Below, in pieces: positions 44,996-59,689 of a stretch of 64,000 nucleotides of DNA; the first letter of the stretch is position 1, and the number at the start of each line of letters is the position of its first letter. The translations under genes were made by a program, and so were the position numbers. Location: positions 111,001-175,000 of the forward strand of contig JAWPHD010000129.1 in assembly GCA_037043455.1 (NCBI GenBank), in the 5' to 3' direction. This DNA comes from Cyrtodaria siliqua (Eukaryota > Mollusca > Bivalvia > Adapedonta > Hiatellidae). The notes below the pieces were generated by a model, which saw only the letters and a program-made list of their open reading frames with translations, made no database searches and was not told the origin of the DNA.

Positions 44996-45554
44996 GAAAG
45001 GGTAACATGAAAAATGCCGTTCTCAACTGTCAGGTGGATGGGTCCGGTCTATAGCATTAGGCCCCATTCACTTGCACTTCCACTTAGTCGTATTTTTTGG
45101 ATTGCATAACCCAAATTAATGCATTGCATTGTTTACGCCCCTCTATGCTTCATAATTTCTAGGAAAGGTGACGTCATATGTGATACGTTACGTCACCACA
45201 ACTGACACGCATTACATCACGAAGTTATTGTGTTCACAACAACTTATTTAGAAGGGCAAAACAGAGTTAAAGAAAAAGTGGTGTAGCCTATCGCAATACA
45301 AAATTAGGATTTATATGGATGTAACTTTGGATTGTATATGGTATGGAATATTTTGTTTCATTTGCGATAATTAAGTGTATGCATGCACTTAGCTCAAAAA
45401 TCAATATTTCTTTTAGATCTAATTGTTGAAAAAACATTGTGATCATGAAAAATACGCTCTATTTCAACACTTTATAACGTAAGTTTTCTACCCTTCATCG
45501 TAAATAGTACTGCCCATATCGACTTCCGGTCATGCGTACATATTGTTTTTTTTG
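44996..45554. other. intergenic, no recognised gene
   Basis: It contains TGACGTCA-like pieces (GGTGACGTCATATG, ACGTTACGTCACC) near 45166-45200. No coding frame is supported. Confidence 0.35.
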
Positions 45555-45800
45555 GTCAAACGGCAGCCATGTTTGTTTACATTTTGCATGGGAAAGGGAG
45601 GGGCAAAATAGACTTTGACAGATCGTGAGGCTCCAAAGGGACCGATTGAAAAAAGTTTGACTTCGTTAAAAGCGTCAAAAACCCATCTTTCTGTTGATGT
45701 AAGTCATAGCATGAAATTTCCCGTAATGAAAACATATTTCGATTCAAAATCGTTCTCTGGACCCGATGAAAAGCACAGTAGGAGATTATTTTTTATTTCA
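45555..45800 (+). other. block homologous to 37640-37880, possible first exon
   Basis: A 77-codon frame begins at a non-ATG codon near 45615 and includes SLKASKTHLSVDVSHSMKFP. The shared GATGTAAGT looks like a splice donor. The counterpart on the minus strand near 37.7 kb has a different surviving frame, so coding status is uncertain. Confidence 0.4.
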
Positions 45801-45849
45801 CAAACAGTACAGTACACTACTGTACAGTATGTATTGTTTCCTGGATGAC

Positions 45850-46800
45850 TTTTATTTAAAATGTAATTGAGACCCGAACGGCAGTACTGGTCGGGGGCCA
45901 CTTTCGTTTTTGTACCGCTTCTTTACTTTTTGGTTGTTTCTTGTTTCCAGTCGTCAGTGCTACTGAATATCATTCCTACTGAGTAAACGTCTGTCGATAA
46001 GTAACATCGCGTTAGCAATTTCAGTTTTAAATGAGAATGACGGAAACTGGGCTTGGACGGAAACTGGTCCCTAAACAGTATATATTATGTCATGTCAGAT
46101 GCTTTACTTCCTTGTAAGTGTTGTTTGATTTAATACGTGTTTTTGGTTGACTGTATTCTGTGAAAGCTGCAGTTCCTATTCTACTTGTATACCAACTTTT
46201 GTGTTAGCAACCTTGTTAGCGTGAACCTTTTGGAATACCGCATCTATGAGTATAATAGTCCAGGAAGGTCGTTTCTCGCATCATACTTCAAACTGAATAA
46301 CAACTATTGAAAAGCAATTAGCTTCTTACCGCCAATTTTCCCACATAACATTTTAAATATCTATTATCTGAATATATTGAAACTGCTTTAAATTATTTTA
46401 GCAACAAAGGTCGTATGATATGTGTATATCAATAGGGCATGTTTTCCGTATTTCTGGTGACATTGCATGTGCCTTATACTTCTATATGTTATTTACACAT
46501 CTTTCTTTATCATGTTTTATCTGATGAATGTTATTAGAAGTTATTCGAAATGTACTAAGGTCATCACTCAAACGTTCAACAAAGACATCTATGTGCGTGG
46601 TGACTGACCTCTTGTTAGATTGCAATTTTGTAATCGTGTGTACGTGCGACGATAAGACAACCGCGTCCCACACTGATAATTTCCTCCAAGGTCCTTTACA
46701 GGGAAACAAAGCAATACTGATGTTTGCAAACCTGCATTTCCGTCACAAATGTACAGTCCAATAAACTACAAAAACATTAATTTAATCATATAGTAGATAA
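45850..46800. other. no recognised gene
   Basis: Frames of 75-78 codons on both strands at 46482-46764 overlap each other and lack any known motif. Confidence 0.35.
46085..46200 (+). repeat. solo RT-element tail fragment
   Basis: TACGTGTTTTTGGTTGACTG, TATTCTGTGAAAGCTGCAGT and TCCTATTCTACTTGTATACC follow the tail order. Confidence 0.6.
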
Positions 46801-46825
46801 CGTTATTGTTAGTGTCAGCCTTGTA

Positions 46826-47517
46826 AAATACCGCATCTATTATAGGCCAGGGATTACCGCCGTAACTGGCATCATGCTTCAAAAATACAGCATCTATTAT
46901 AGGCCAGGAATTCCCACAATAACTGACATCATGCTTTAACAATATAGCATCTATTATAGGCCAGGAATTCCCGCAGTAACTGACATCATGCTTCAACAAT
47001 ACATCATCTATTATAGGCCATGAATTCCCGCAGTAAATGACATCATCATTCAACAATACAGCATCTATTATAGGCCAGGAATTCCCGCAGTAACTGACAT
47101 CATGCTTCAACAATACAGCATCTATTATAGGCCAGGAATTCCCGCAGTAACTGACATCATGCTTCAACAATACAGCATGTATTATAGGCCAGAAATTGCA
47201 GCAAAAACTGACATCATGCTTCAATAGTACAGCATCTATTAAAGGCCGGCGCATATATTATAGGCCAGGAATTCCCGCAGTAACTGACACCATGCTTCAA
47301 CAATACAGCATCTATTATAGGCCAGGAATTCCCGCAATAACTGACATCATGCTTCAACAATGCAGCATCTATTATAGGCCAGGAATTTCCGCAATAACTG
47401 ACATCATGCTTCAACAATACAGTATCTATTAGGCCAAAAATAAAATTATGTTTGTTTCCCCTTCCCGACCGACCCACCGAAATTGCCGCGACCCGAATTA
47501 TTTTTTCGACACTGGCG

Positions 47518-47558
<41 letters not shown>

Positions 47559-50500
47559 TCTTAAATGTGTCTTATAGGTAGCATGTATTCCAGTTTTGAT
47601 CTCAAATAAAAGAAATGAAATAAAAAAAATATTTTACCTACCTACCTACCCAACCCTTTTTTGCATGGGTCGGGAAGGGGAAACAAACATAATTTTATTT
47701 TTGGCCTTATAGGCCAGGAATTCCCGCAATAATTGACATCATGCTTTAACAATACAGCATCTATTATAGGCCAGGAATTCACGCAATAACTGACATCATG
47801 CTTCAACAATACAGCATTTATTATACGCCAGGAATTCCCGCAATAACTGACATCATGCTTCAACAATACAGCATCTAGTATAGGCCAGGAAATCCCGCAG
47901 TAACTGACATCATGCTTCAACAATACAGCATCTAATATAGGCCAGGAATTCCAGCAGTAACTGACATCATGCTTCAACAATACAGCATGTATTATAGGCC
48001 AGGAATTCCGCAATAACTGACATCATGCTTCAACAATACAGCATGCTTCAACAATACAGCATCTATTATAAGCCAGGAATTCCCGCAGTAACTGACATCA
48101 TGCTTCAACAATACAACATCTATTATAGGTCAGGAATTCCCGCAGTAACTGACATCTTGCTTCAAAAACACAGCATCTATTATAGGTCAGGAATTCCCGC
48201 AGTAACTGACATCATGCTTCAACAATACAGCATCTATTATAGGCCAGGAATTCCAGCAGTAACTAGCATCATGCTTCAACAATACGGCATATATTATAGG
48301 CCAGGAATTCCCACAGTAACTGACATCATGCTTCAAAAATACAGCATATATTATAGGCCAGGAATTCCCGCAGTAACTGACATCATGCTTCAACAATACA
48401 GCATCTATTATAGGCCAGCGCATATATTATAGGCCAGGAATTCCCGCAGTAACTGACATCGTGCTTCAAAAATACAGCATCTATTATAGGCCAGGAATTC
48501 CCGCAGTAACTGACATCAAGCTTCAACAATACAGCATCTATTATAGGCCAGGAGTTCCCGCAGTAACTGACATCATGTTTTAAAAATACCGCATCTTTTG
48601 TAGGCCAGGAATTCCCGCAGTAACTGGCATCATGCTTCAAAAATACAGCATCTGTTACAGGCCAGAAATTCCCGCAGTAACTGACATCATCCTTCAACAA
48701 TACAAAATCTATTATAGGAAAGGAATTCCCGCAGTAACTGGCATCATGCTTCAAAAATACAGCATCTATTATAGGCCAGGAATTCCGCAGTAACTGACAT
48801 CATGCTTCAAAAATACCGCATCTATTATAGGCCAGCGCATATATAATATGCCAGGAATTCACGCAGTAACTGACATCATGCTTCAAAAATACAGCATCTA
48901 TTATAGGAGAGGAATTACCGCAGTAACTGGCATCATGCTTCAAAAATACAGCATCTATTATAGGCCAGGAATTCCGCAGTAACTGACATCGTGCTTCAAA
49001 AATACCGCATCTATTATAGGCCAGCGCATATATAATAGGCCAGGAATTCCCGCAGTAACTGACATCATGCTTAAAAAATACAGCATATATTATAGGCCAG
49101 GAATTCCCGCAGTAACTGACATCATGCTTCAACAATACAGCATTTATTATAGGCCAGGAATTCCAGCAGTAACTAGCATCATGCTTCAACAATACAGCAT
49201 ATATTATAGGCCAGGAATTCCCGCAGTAACTGACATCATGCTTCAAAAATGCAGCATATATTATACGCCAGGAATTCCCGCAGGAACTGACATCATTCTT
49301 CAACAATACAGCATCTATTATAGGCCAGGAATTCCCGCAGTAACTGGCATCATGCTTCAAAAATACCGCATCTATTATAACCCAGCGCATATATTATATG
49401 CCAGGAATTCCCGCAGTAACTGACATCATGCTTCAAAAATACAGCATATATTATAGGCCAGGAATTCCCGCAGTAACTAACATCATTCTTCAACAATACA
49501 GCATCTATTATAGGCCAGGAATTCCCGCAATAACTGACATCATGCTTCAACAATACAGTATATATTATAGGCCAGTAATCCCGCAATAACTGACATCATG
49601 CTTCAACAATACAGCATATATTATAGGCCAGGAATTCCCGCAGTAACTGACATCATGCTACAACAATACAGCATCTATTATAGGCCAGGAATTCCCGCAG
49701 TAACTGACATCATTCTTCAACAATACAGCATCTATTATAGGCCAGGAATTCCCGCAGTAACTGGCATCATGCTTCAACAAAACAGCATCTATTATAGGCC
49801 AGCGCATATATTATAGGCCAGGAATTCCCGCAGTAACTGACATCATGCTTCAAAAATACAGCATCTATTATAGGCCAGGAATTCCCGCAGTAACTGACAT
49901 CAAGCTTCAACAATACAGCATCTATTATAGGCCAGGAGTTCCAACAGTAACTGACATCATGTTTTAAAAATACCGCATCTTTTGTAAGCCAGGAATTCCC
50001 GCAGTAACTGGCATCATGCTTCAACAATACGGCATATATTATATGCCAGGAATTCCCACAGTAACTGACATCATGCTTCAAAAATACAGCATATATTATA
50101 GGCCAGGAATTCCCGCAGTAACTGACATCATGCTTCAACAATACAGCATTTATTATAGGCCAGGAATTCCAGCAGTAACTAGCATCATGCTTCAACAATA
50201 CAGCATATATTATAGGCCAGGAATTCCCGCAGTAACTGACATCATGCTTCAAAAATGCAGCATATATTATAGGCCAGGAATTCCCGCAGGAACTGACATC
50301 ATTCTTCAACAATACAGCATCTATTATAGGCCAGGAATTCCCGCAATAACTGACATCATGTTTCAACAATACAGTATCTATTATAGGCCAGTAATCCCGC
50401 AATAACTGACATCATGCTTCAACAATACAGCATATATTATAGGCCAGGAATTCACGCAATAACTGACATCATGCTTCAACAATACAGCATCTATTACAGG

Positions 50501-53500
50501 CCAGGAATTCCCGCAGTAACTGACATCATGCTTCAACAATACAGCATCTATTATAGGCCAGGAATTCCCGCAGTAACTGACATCATGCTTCAACAATACA
50601 GCATCTATTATAGGCCAGGAATTCCCGCAGTAACTGACATCATGCTTCAACAATACAGCATCTATTATAGGCCAGAAATTCCGCAATAACTGACATCATG
50701 CTTCAACAATACAGCATCTATTATAGGCCAGGAATTCCCGCAGTAACTGGCATCATGCTTCAAAAATACCGCATTTATTATAACCCAGCGCATATATTAT
50801 AGGCCAGGAATTCCCGCAGTAACTGACATCATGCTTCAAAAATACAGCATTTATTATAGGCCAGGAATTCCCGCAGTAACTGACATCATTCTTCAACAAT
50901 ACAGCATCTATTATAGGCCAGGAATTCCCGCAAAAACTGACATCATGTTTCAACAATACAGTATCTATTATAGGCCAGTAATCCCGCAATAACTGACATC
51001 ATTCTTCAACAATACAGCATCTATTATAGGCCAGGAATTCAGGCAATAACTGACATCACGCTTCAACAATACAGCATCTATTACAGGCCAGGAATTCCCG
51101 CAGTAACTGACATCATGCTTCAACAATACAGCATCTATTATAGGCCAGGAATTCCCGCAGTAATAGACATCATGCTTCAACAATACAGCATCTATTATAG
51201 GCCAGGAATTCCCGCAGTAACTGACATCATGCTTCAACAACACAGCATCTATTATAGGCCAGGAATTCCGCAATAACGGACATCAGGCTTCAACAATACA
51301 GCATGCTTCAACAATACAGCATCTATTATAGGCCAGGAATTCCCGCAGTAACTGACATCATGCTGCAACAATACAGCATCTATTATAGGTCAGGAATTTC
51401 CGCAGTAACTGACATCTTGCTTCAAAAACACAGCATCTATTATAGGTCAGGAATTCCCGCAGTAACTGACATCATGCTTCAACAATACAGCATCTATTAT
51501 AGGCCAGGAATTCCAGCAGTAACTAGCATCATGCTTCAACAATACGGCATATATTATAGGCCAGGAATTCCCACAGTCACTGACATCATGATTAAAAAAT
51601 ACAGCATATATTATAGGCCAGGAATTCCCGCAGTAACTGACATCATGCTTCAACAATACAGCATCTATTATAGGCCAGGAATTCCCGCAGTAACTGACAT
51701 CATGCTTCAACAATACAGCATCTATTATAGGCCAGGAATTCCCGCAGTAACTGACATCATGCTTCAACAATACAGCATGTATTATAGGCCAGAAATTGCA
51801 GCAAAAACTGACATCATGCTTCAACAATACAGAATCTATTATAGGCAGGCGCATATATTATAGGCCAGGAATTCCCGCAGTAACTGACACCATGCTTCAA
51901 CAATACAGCATCTATTATAGGCCAGGAATTCCCGCAATAAATGACATCATGCTTCAACAATACAGTATCTATTATAGGCCAGGAATTCCCGCAATAATTG
52001 ACATCATGCTTCAACAATGCAGCATCTATTATAGGCCAGGAAATTCCGCAATAAATGACATCATGCTTCAACAATACAGTATCTATTATAGGCCAGGAAT
52101 TCCCGCAATAATTGACATCATGCTTTAACAATACAGCATCTATTATAGGCCAGGAATTCACGCAATAACTGACATCATGCTTCAACAATACAGCATTTAT
52201 TATACGCCAGGAATTCCCGCAATAACTGACATCATGCTTCAACAATACAGCATCTATTATAGGCCAGGAAATCCCGCAGTAACTGACATCATGCTTCAAC
52301 AATACAGCATCTATTATAGGCCAGGAATTCCCGCAGTAACTGACATCATGCTTTAACAATACAGCATCTATTATAGGCCAGGAATTCCGCAATAACTGAC
52401 ATCATGCTTCAACAATACAGCATGCTTCAACAATACAGCATCTATTATAAGCCAGGAATTACCGCAGTAACTGACATCATGCTTCAACAATACAACATAT
52501 ATTATAGGTCAGGAATTCCCGCAGTAACTGACATCTTGCTTCAAAAACACAGCATCTATAATAGGTCAGGAATTCCCGCTGTAACTGACATCATGCTTCA
52601 ACAATACAGCATCTATTATAGGCCAGGAATTCCAGCAGTAACTAGCATCGTGCTTCAACAATACGGCATATATTATAGGCCAGGAATTCCCACAGTAACT
52701 GACATCATGCTTCAAAAATACAGCATGTATTATAGGCCAGGAATTCCCGCAGTAACTGACATCATGCTTCAACAATACAGCATCTATTATAGGCCAGGAA
52801 TTCCCGCAGTAACTGACATCATTCTTCAACAATACAGCATATATTATAGGCCAGGAATTCCCGCAGTAACTGGCATCATGCTTCAACAAAACAGCATCTA
52901 TTATAGGCCAGCGCATATATTATAGGCCAGGAATTCCGGCAGTAACTGACATCATGCTTCAAAAATACAGCATCTATTATAGGCCAGGAATTTCCGCAGT
53001 AACTGACATCAAGCTTCAGCAATACAGCATCTATTATAGGCCAGGAGTTCCCGCAGTAACTGACATCATGTTTTAAAAATATCGCATCTTTTGTAGGCCA
53101 GGAATTCCCGCAGTAACTGGCATCATGCTTCAAAAATACAGCATCTGTTATAGGCCAGGAATTCCCGCAGTTACTGGCATCATGCTTCAACAAAACAGCA
53201 TCTATTATAGGCCAGCGCATATATTATAGGCCAGGAATTCCCGCAGTAACTGACATCATCCTTCAACAATACAAAATCTATTATAGGAAAGGAATTCCCG
53301 CACTAACTGGCATCATGCTTCAAAAATACAGCATCTATTATAGGCCAGGAATTCCGCAGTAACTGACATCATGCTTCAAAAATACCGCATCTATTATAGG
53401 CCAGCGCATATATAATAGGCCAGGAATTCACGCAGTAACTGACATCATGCTTCAAAAATACAGCATCTATTATAGGAGAGAAATTCCCGCAGTAACTGGC

Positions 53501-56500
53501 ATCATGTTTTAAAAATACCGCATCTTTTGTAGGCCAGGAATTCCCGCAGTAACTGACATCATGCTTCAAAAATACAGCATCTGTTATAGGCCAGCGCATA
53601 TATAATAGGCCAGGAATTCCCGCAGTAACTGACATCATGCTTCAAAAATACAGCATCTATTATAGGCCAGGAATTCCAGCAGTAACTAGCATCATGCTTC
53701 AACAATACAGCATATATTATAGGCCAGGAATTCCCGCAGTAACTGACATCATGCTTCAAAAATGCAGCATATATTATAGGCCAGGAATTCCCGCAGGAAC
53801 TGACATCATTGTTCAACAATACAGCATCTATTATAGGCCAGGAATTCCCGCAGTAACTGGCATCATGCTTCAAAAATACCGCATCTATTATAACCCAGCG
53901 CATATATTATAGGCCAGGAATTCCCGCAGTAACTGACATCATGCTTCAAAAATACAGCATCTATTATAGGCCAGGAATTCCCGCAGTAACTGACATCATT
54001 CTTCAACAATACAGCATCTATTATAGGCCAGGAATTCCCGCAATAACTGACATCATGCTTCAACAATACAGTATCTATTATAGGCCAGTAATCCCGCAAT
54101 AACTGACATCATGCTTCAACAATACAGCATCTATTATAGGCCAGGAATTCACGCAATAACTGACATCATGCTTCAACAATACAGCATCTATTACAGGCCA
54201 GGAATTCCCGCAATAACTGACATCATGCTTCAAAAATACCGCATCTATTATAGGCCAGCGCATATATTATAGGCCAAAAATTCCCGCAGTAACTGATATC
54301 AAGCTTCAACAATACAGCATCTATTATAGGCCAGGAATTCCCGCAGTAACTGACATCATGTTTTAAAAATACCGCATCTTTATAGGCCAGGAATTCCCGC
54401 AGTAACTGGCATCATGCTTCAAAAATACAGTATCTATTATAGACCAGAATTCCCGCAGTAACTGACATCATCCTTCAACAATACAACATCTATTATAGGA
54501 CAGGAATTCCCGCAGTAACTGGCATCATTCTTCAAAAATACAGCATCTATTATAGGCCAGGAATTTCGCAGTTACTGACATCATGCTTCAAAAATACCGC
54601 ATCTATTATAGGCCAGCGCATATATAATAGGCCAGGAACTCCCGCAGTAACTGACATCATGCTTCAAAAATACAGCATCTATTATAGGCCAGAAATTCCC
54701 GCAGTAACTGACATCATGCTTCAACAATACAACATCTATTATAGGAGAGAAATTCCCGCAGTAACTGGCATCATGCTTCAAAAATACAGCATCTCTTATA
54801 GGCCAGGAATTCCGCAGTAACTGACATCATGCTTCAACAATACAGCATCTATTATAGGCCAGGAATTCCCGCAGTAACTGACATCAATCTTCAAAAATAC
54901 AGCTTCTGTTATAGGCCAGGAATTCCCGCAGTAACTGGCATCATGCTTCAAAAATACAGTATTTATTATAGGCCAGGAATTCTTCTCGCAGTAACTGACA
55001 TCATGCTTTAAAAATGCCGCATTTATTATAGGCCATCGCATATATTATAGCCAGGAATTCCCGCAGTAACTGACATCATGCTTCAAAAATACAGCATCTA
55101 TTATAGGCCAGGAATTCCCGCAGTAACTGACATCAAGCTTCAACAATACAGCATCTATGATAGGCCAGGAATTCCCGCAGTAACTGACATCACGATACAA
55201 CAAAACAGCTTCTATTATAGGCCAGCGCATATAGTATAGGCCAGGAATTCCCGCAGTAACTGACATCATGCTTCAAAATACAGCATCTATTATAGGCCAG
55301 GAATTCCCGCAGTAACTGACATCAAGCTTCAACAATACAGCATCTATTATAGGCCAGAAATTCCCGCAGTAACTTACATCATGCTTCAAAAATACCGCAT
55401 CTATTATAGGCCAGCGCATCTATTATAGGCCAGGAATTCCCGCAGTAACTGACATCATGCTTGAAAAATGCAGCATGTACTATAGGCAAGGAATTCCAGC
55501 AGTAACTGACATCATGTTTCAACAATACAACATATATTATAGGCCAGGAATTTCCGCAGTTATAGACATTATTCTTCAACAATACAGCATCTGTTATAGG
55601 CCAGAAATTCCCGCAGTAACTGGCATCATGCTTCAAAAATACAGTATCTATTATAGGCCAGGAATTCCCGCAGTAACTGACATCATGCTTCAAAAATACC
55701 GCATCTATTATAGGCCAGCGCATATATTATAGGCCAGGAATTCCCGCAGTAACTGACATCATGCTTCAAAAATACAGCATCTATTATAGGCCAGGAATTC
55801 CCGCAGTAACTGACATCAAGCTTCGAAAATACAGCATCTATTATAGGCCAGGAATTCCCGCAGTAACTGACATCATGCTTCAAAAATACAGCATCTATTA
55901 TAGGCCAGGAATTCCCGCAGTAACTGACATCAAGCTTCAACAATACAGCGTCTATTATAGGCCAGGAATTCCCGCAATAACTGACATCATGCTTCAAAAA
56001 TACAGCATCTATTATAGGCCAGGAATTCCCGCAGTAACTGACATCAAGCTTCAACAATACAGCATCTATTATAGGCCAGGAATTCCCGCAGTAACTGACA
56101 TCATGTTTTAAAAATACCGCATCTTTATAGGCCAGGAATTCCCGCAGTAACTGACATCATGCTTCAAAATACAGCATCTATTATAGGCCAGGAATTCCCG
56201 CAGTAACTGACATCAAGCTTCAACAATACAGCATCTATTATAGGCCAGAAATTCTCGCAGTAACTGACATCATGCTTCAAAAATACCGCATCTATTATAG
56301 GCCAGCGCATATATTATAGGCCTGGAATTCCAGCAGTAACTGGCATCATGCTTCATCAATACAGCATCTATTATAGGCCAGAAATTCCCGCAGTAACTGA
56401 CATCAAGCTTCAAAAATGCAGCATGTATTTTAGGCCAGAAATTCCAGCAGTAACTGACATCATGTTTCAACAATACAACATATATTTTAGGCCAGGAATT

Positions 56501-59402
56501 TCCGCAGTAACTGACATCATGCTTCAAAAATACAGCATCTATTATAGGCCAGGAATTCCCGCAGTAACTGACAACATGCTTCAACAATACAACATCTATA
56601 ATAGGCCAGAAATTCCCGCAGTAACTGACAGCATGCTTCAATAATACAACATCTATTATAGGAGAGAAATTCCCGCAGTAACTGGCATCATGCTTCAAAA
56701 ATACAGCATCTCTTATAGGCCAGGAATTCCGCAGTAACTGACATCATGCTTCAAAAATACAGCATCTATTATAGGCCAGGAATTCCCGCAGTAACTGACA
56801 ACATGCTTCAACAATACAACATCTATTATAGGCCAGAAATTCCCGCAGTAACTCACATCATGCTTCAACAATACAACATCTATTATAGGAGAGAAATTCC
56901 CGCAGTAAATGGCATCATGCTTCAAAAATACAGCATCTCTTATAGGCCAGGAATTCCGCAGAAACTGACATCATGCTTCAAAAATACCGCATCTATTATA
57001 GGCCAGCGCATATATTATAGGCCAGGAATTCCCGCAGTAACTGACATCATGCTTCAAAAATACAGCATCTGTTATAGGCCAGGAATTCCCGCAGTAACTG
57101 ACATCAAGCTTCAACAATACAGCGTCTATTATAAGCCAGAAATTCCCGCAATAACTGACATCATGCTTCAACAATACAGAATCTATTATAGGCCAGGAAT
57201 TCCCGTAGTAACTGACATAATGCTTCAACAATACAGCATCTAATATAGGCCAGGAATTCCCGCAGTAACTGACATCATGCTTCAACAATACAGCATCTAT
57301 GATAGGCCAGGAATTTCGCAGTAACTGACATCATGCTTCAAATATACCGCATCTATTATAGACCAGCGCATAAGTTATAGGCCAGGAATTCCCGCAGTAA
57401 CTGACATCATGCTTCAAAAATACAGCATCTATTATAGGCCAGGAATTCCCGCAGTAACTGACATCATCCTTCAACAATACAGCATCTATTATAGGCCAGG
57501 AATTCCAGCAGTAACTAGCATCATGCTTCAACAATGCAGCATATATTGTAGGCCAGGAATACCCGCAGTAACTGACATCATGCTTCAAAAATGCAGCATC
57601 TGTTATAGGCTAGGAATTCCAACAGTAACTAGCATTATGCTTCAACAATGCAGCATATATTATAGGCCAGGAATTCCCGCAGTAACTGACATCATGCTTC
57701 AGCAATACAGAATCTATTATAGGCCAAGAATTCCCGCAGTAACTGACATCATGCTTCAACAATACAGCATATATTATAGGCCAGGAATTCCCGCAGTAAC
57801 TGACATCAAGCTTCAACAATACATCATCTATTATAGGCCAGGAATTCCCGCAATAACTGACATCATGCTCAACAATAAATCATCTATTATAGGCCAGGAA
57901 TTCCCGCAGTAACTGACATCATGCTTCAACAATACATCATATATTATAGGCCAGGAATTCCCGCAGTAACTGACATCATGCTTCAACAATACAGCCTCTA
58001 TTATAGGACAGGAATTCCCGCAGTAACTGGCATCATGCTTCAAAAATACAGCATTTATTATAGTCAGGAATTCCTGCAGTAACTGACATCATGCTTCAAA
58101 ATTACCGCATCTATTGTAGGCCAGCGCATATATTATAGGCCAGGAATTTCCGCAGTAACTGACATCATGATTCAAAAATACAGCATCTATTATAGCCCAG
58201 GAAATCCGCAGTAACTGACATCATGCTTCAAAATTACCGCATCTATTATAGGCCAGCGCATATATATATAGGCCAGGAATTTCCGCAGTAACTGACATCA
58301 TGATTAAAAAATACAGCATCTATTATAGGCCAGGAATTTCCGCAGTAACTGACATCATGCTTCAACAATACAGCATTTATTATAGGCCAGTAATTTCAGC
58401 AGTAACTAGCATAATGCTTCAACAATACAGCATATATTATAGGCCGGACATTCCCACAGTAACTGACATCATGCTTCCAAAATGCAGCATATATTAAAGG
58501 CCAGGAATTCCCGCAGTAACTAACATCATTCTTCAACACTACAGCATTTATAATAGGCCAGGAATTCCCGCAGTAACTGACATCATTCTTCAACAATACA
58601 GCATATATTATAGGCCAGGAATTCCCGCAGTAACTGGCATCATGCTTCAAAAATTCAGCATCTATTATAGGCCAGGAATTCCCGCAGTAACTGACATCAT
58701 GCTTTAACAATACCGCATCTATTAAAGGCCAGGAATTCCCGCAGTAACTGACATCATGCTTCAAAAATGCAGCATATATTATAGGCCAGGAATTTCCGCA
58801 GTAACTGACATCATTCTTCAACAATACAGCATCTATTATAGGCCAGGAATTCCCGCAGTAACTGGCATCATGCTTCAAACATACAGCATCTAGTATAGGC
58901 CAGGAATTCCCGCAGTAACTGACATCATGTTTCAAAAATACCGCCTCTTAGTCTATTATAGCCCAGCTCATATATTATAGGCCAAGAATTCCCGCAGTAA
59001 CTGACATCAATTTTCAAAAAAACAGCTTCTGTTATAGGCCAGGAATTCCCGCAGTAACTGGCATCATGGTTCAAAAATACAGTATTTATTATAGGCCAGG
59101 AATTCTTCTCGCAGTAACTGACATCATGCTTTAAAAATGCCGCATTTGTTATAGGCCAGCGCATATATTATAGCCAGGAATTCCCGCAGTAACTGACATC
59201 ATGCTTCAAAAATACAGCATCTATTATAGGCCAGGAATTCCCGCTGTAACTGATATCAAGCTTCAACAATACAGCATCTATGATAGGCCAGGAATTCCCG
59301 CAGTAACTGACATCACGCTTCAACAGAACAGCTTCTATTATAGGCCAGCGCATATAGTATAGGCCAGGAATTCCCGCAGTAACTGACATCATGCTTCAAA
59401 AT

Positions 59403-59422
<20 letters not shown>
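46826..59422. repeat. 57-bp satellite array, ~12.6 kb, about 215 copies
   Basis: The consensus monomer is GGAATTCCCGCAGTAACTGA, CATCATGCTTCAACAATACA, GCATCTATTATAGGCCA (57 bp). It contains an EcoRI site in most copies. Since 57 is 19 codons, both strands carry long open frames (IPAVTDIMLQQYSIYYRPG on plus, HDVSYCGNSWPIIDAVLLK on minus), which are by-products. Main variants are CAACAATAC/CAAAAATAC and GCAGTAACTG/GCAATAACTG, with GACATCAAGCTT creating HindIII sites. About 27 junctions carry an extra 19 bp (CGCATATATTATAGGCCAG), which breaks the frame. One MITE interrupts it at 47432-47706. Confidence 0.97.
47432..47706. mobile_element. Tourist/Harbinger-like MITE inside the satellite
   Basis: Perfect 39-bp inverted ends: GGCCAAAAATAAAATTATGT continuing TTGTTTCCCCTTCCCGACC at 47432-47470, and the exact complement at 47668-47706. 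They are flanked by a TTA duplication (47429-47431 and 47707-47709). TIRs starting GG with a 3-bp TWA target are the mark of PIF/Harbinger MITEs. The centre has a pure T run of about 37. No coding sequence. The uninterrupted site is preserved at about 52078-52095. Confidence 0.92.
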
Positions 59423-59660
<238 letters not shown>

Positions 59661-59689
59661 AGAGAAAAAGACAGACATACAGACAGACA

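Noticed and set aside
45160..45200. CRE-like TGACGTCA motifs as a promoter
   Set aside because: Short palindromes occur by chance and no associated transcript start or gene is visible.
46766..59392. Many open frames of 60-196 codons in the 57-bp array on both strands
   Set aside because: They arise because 57 is divisible by three and the monomer lacks stops. They start and end at the 19-bp junctions and have no gene-like context.
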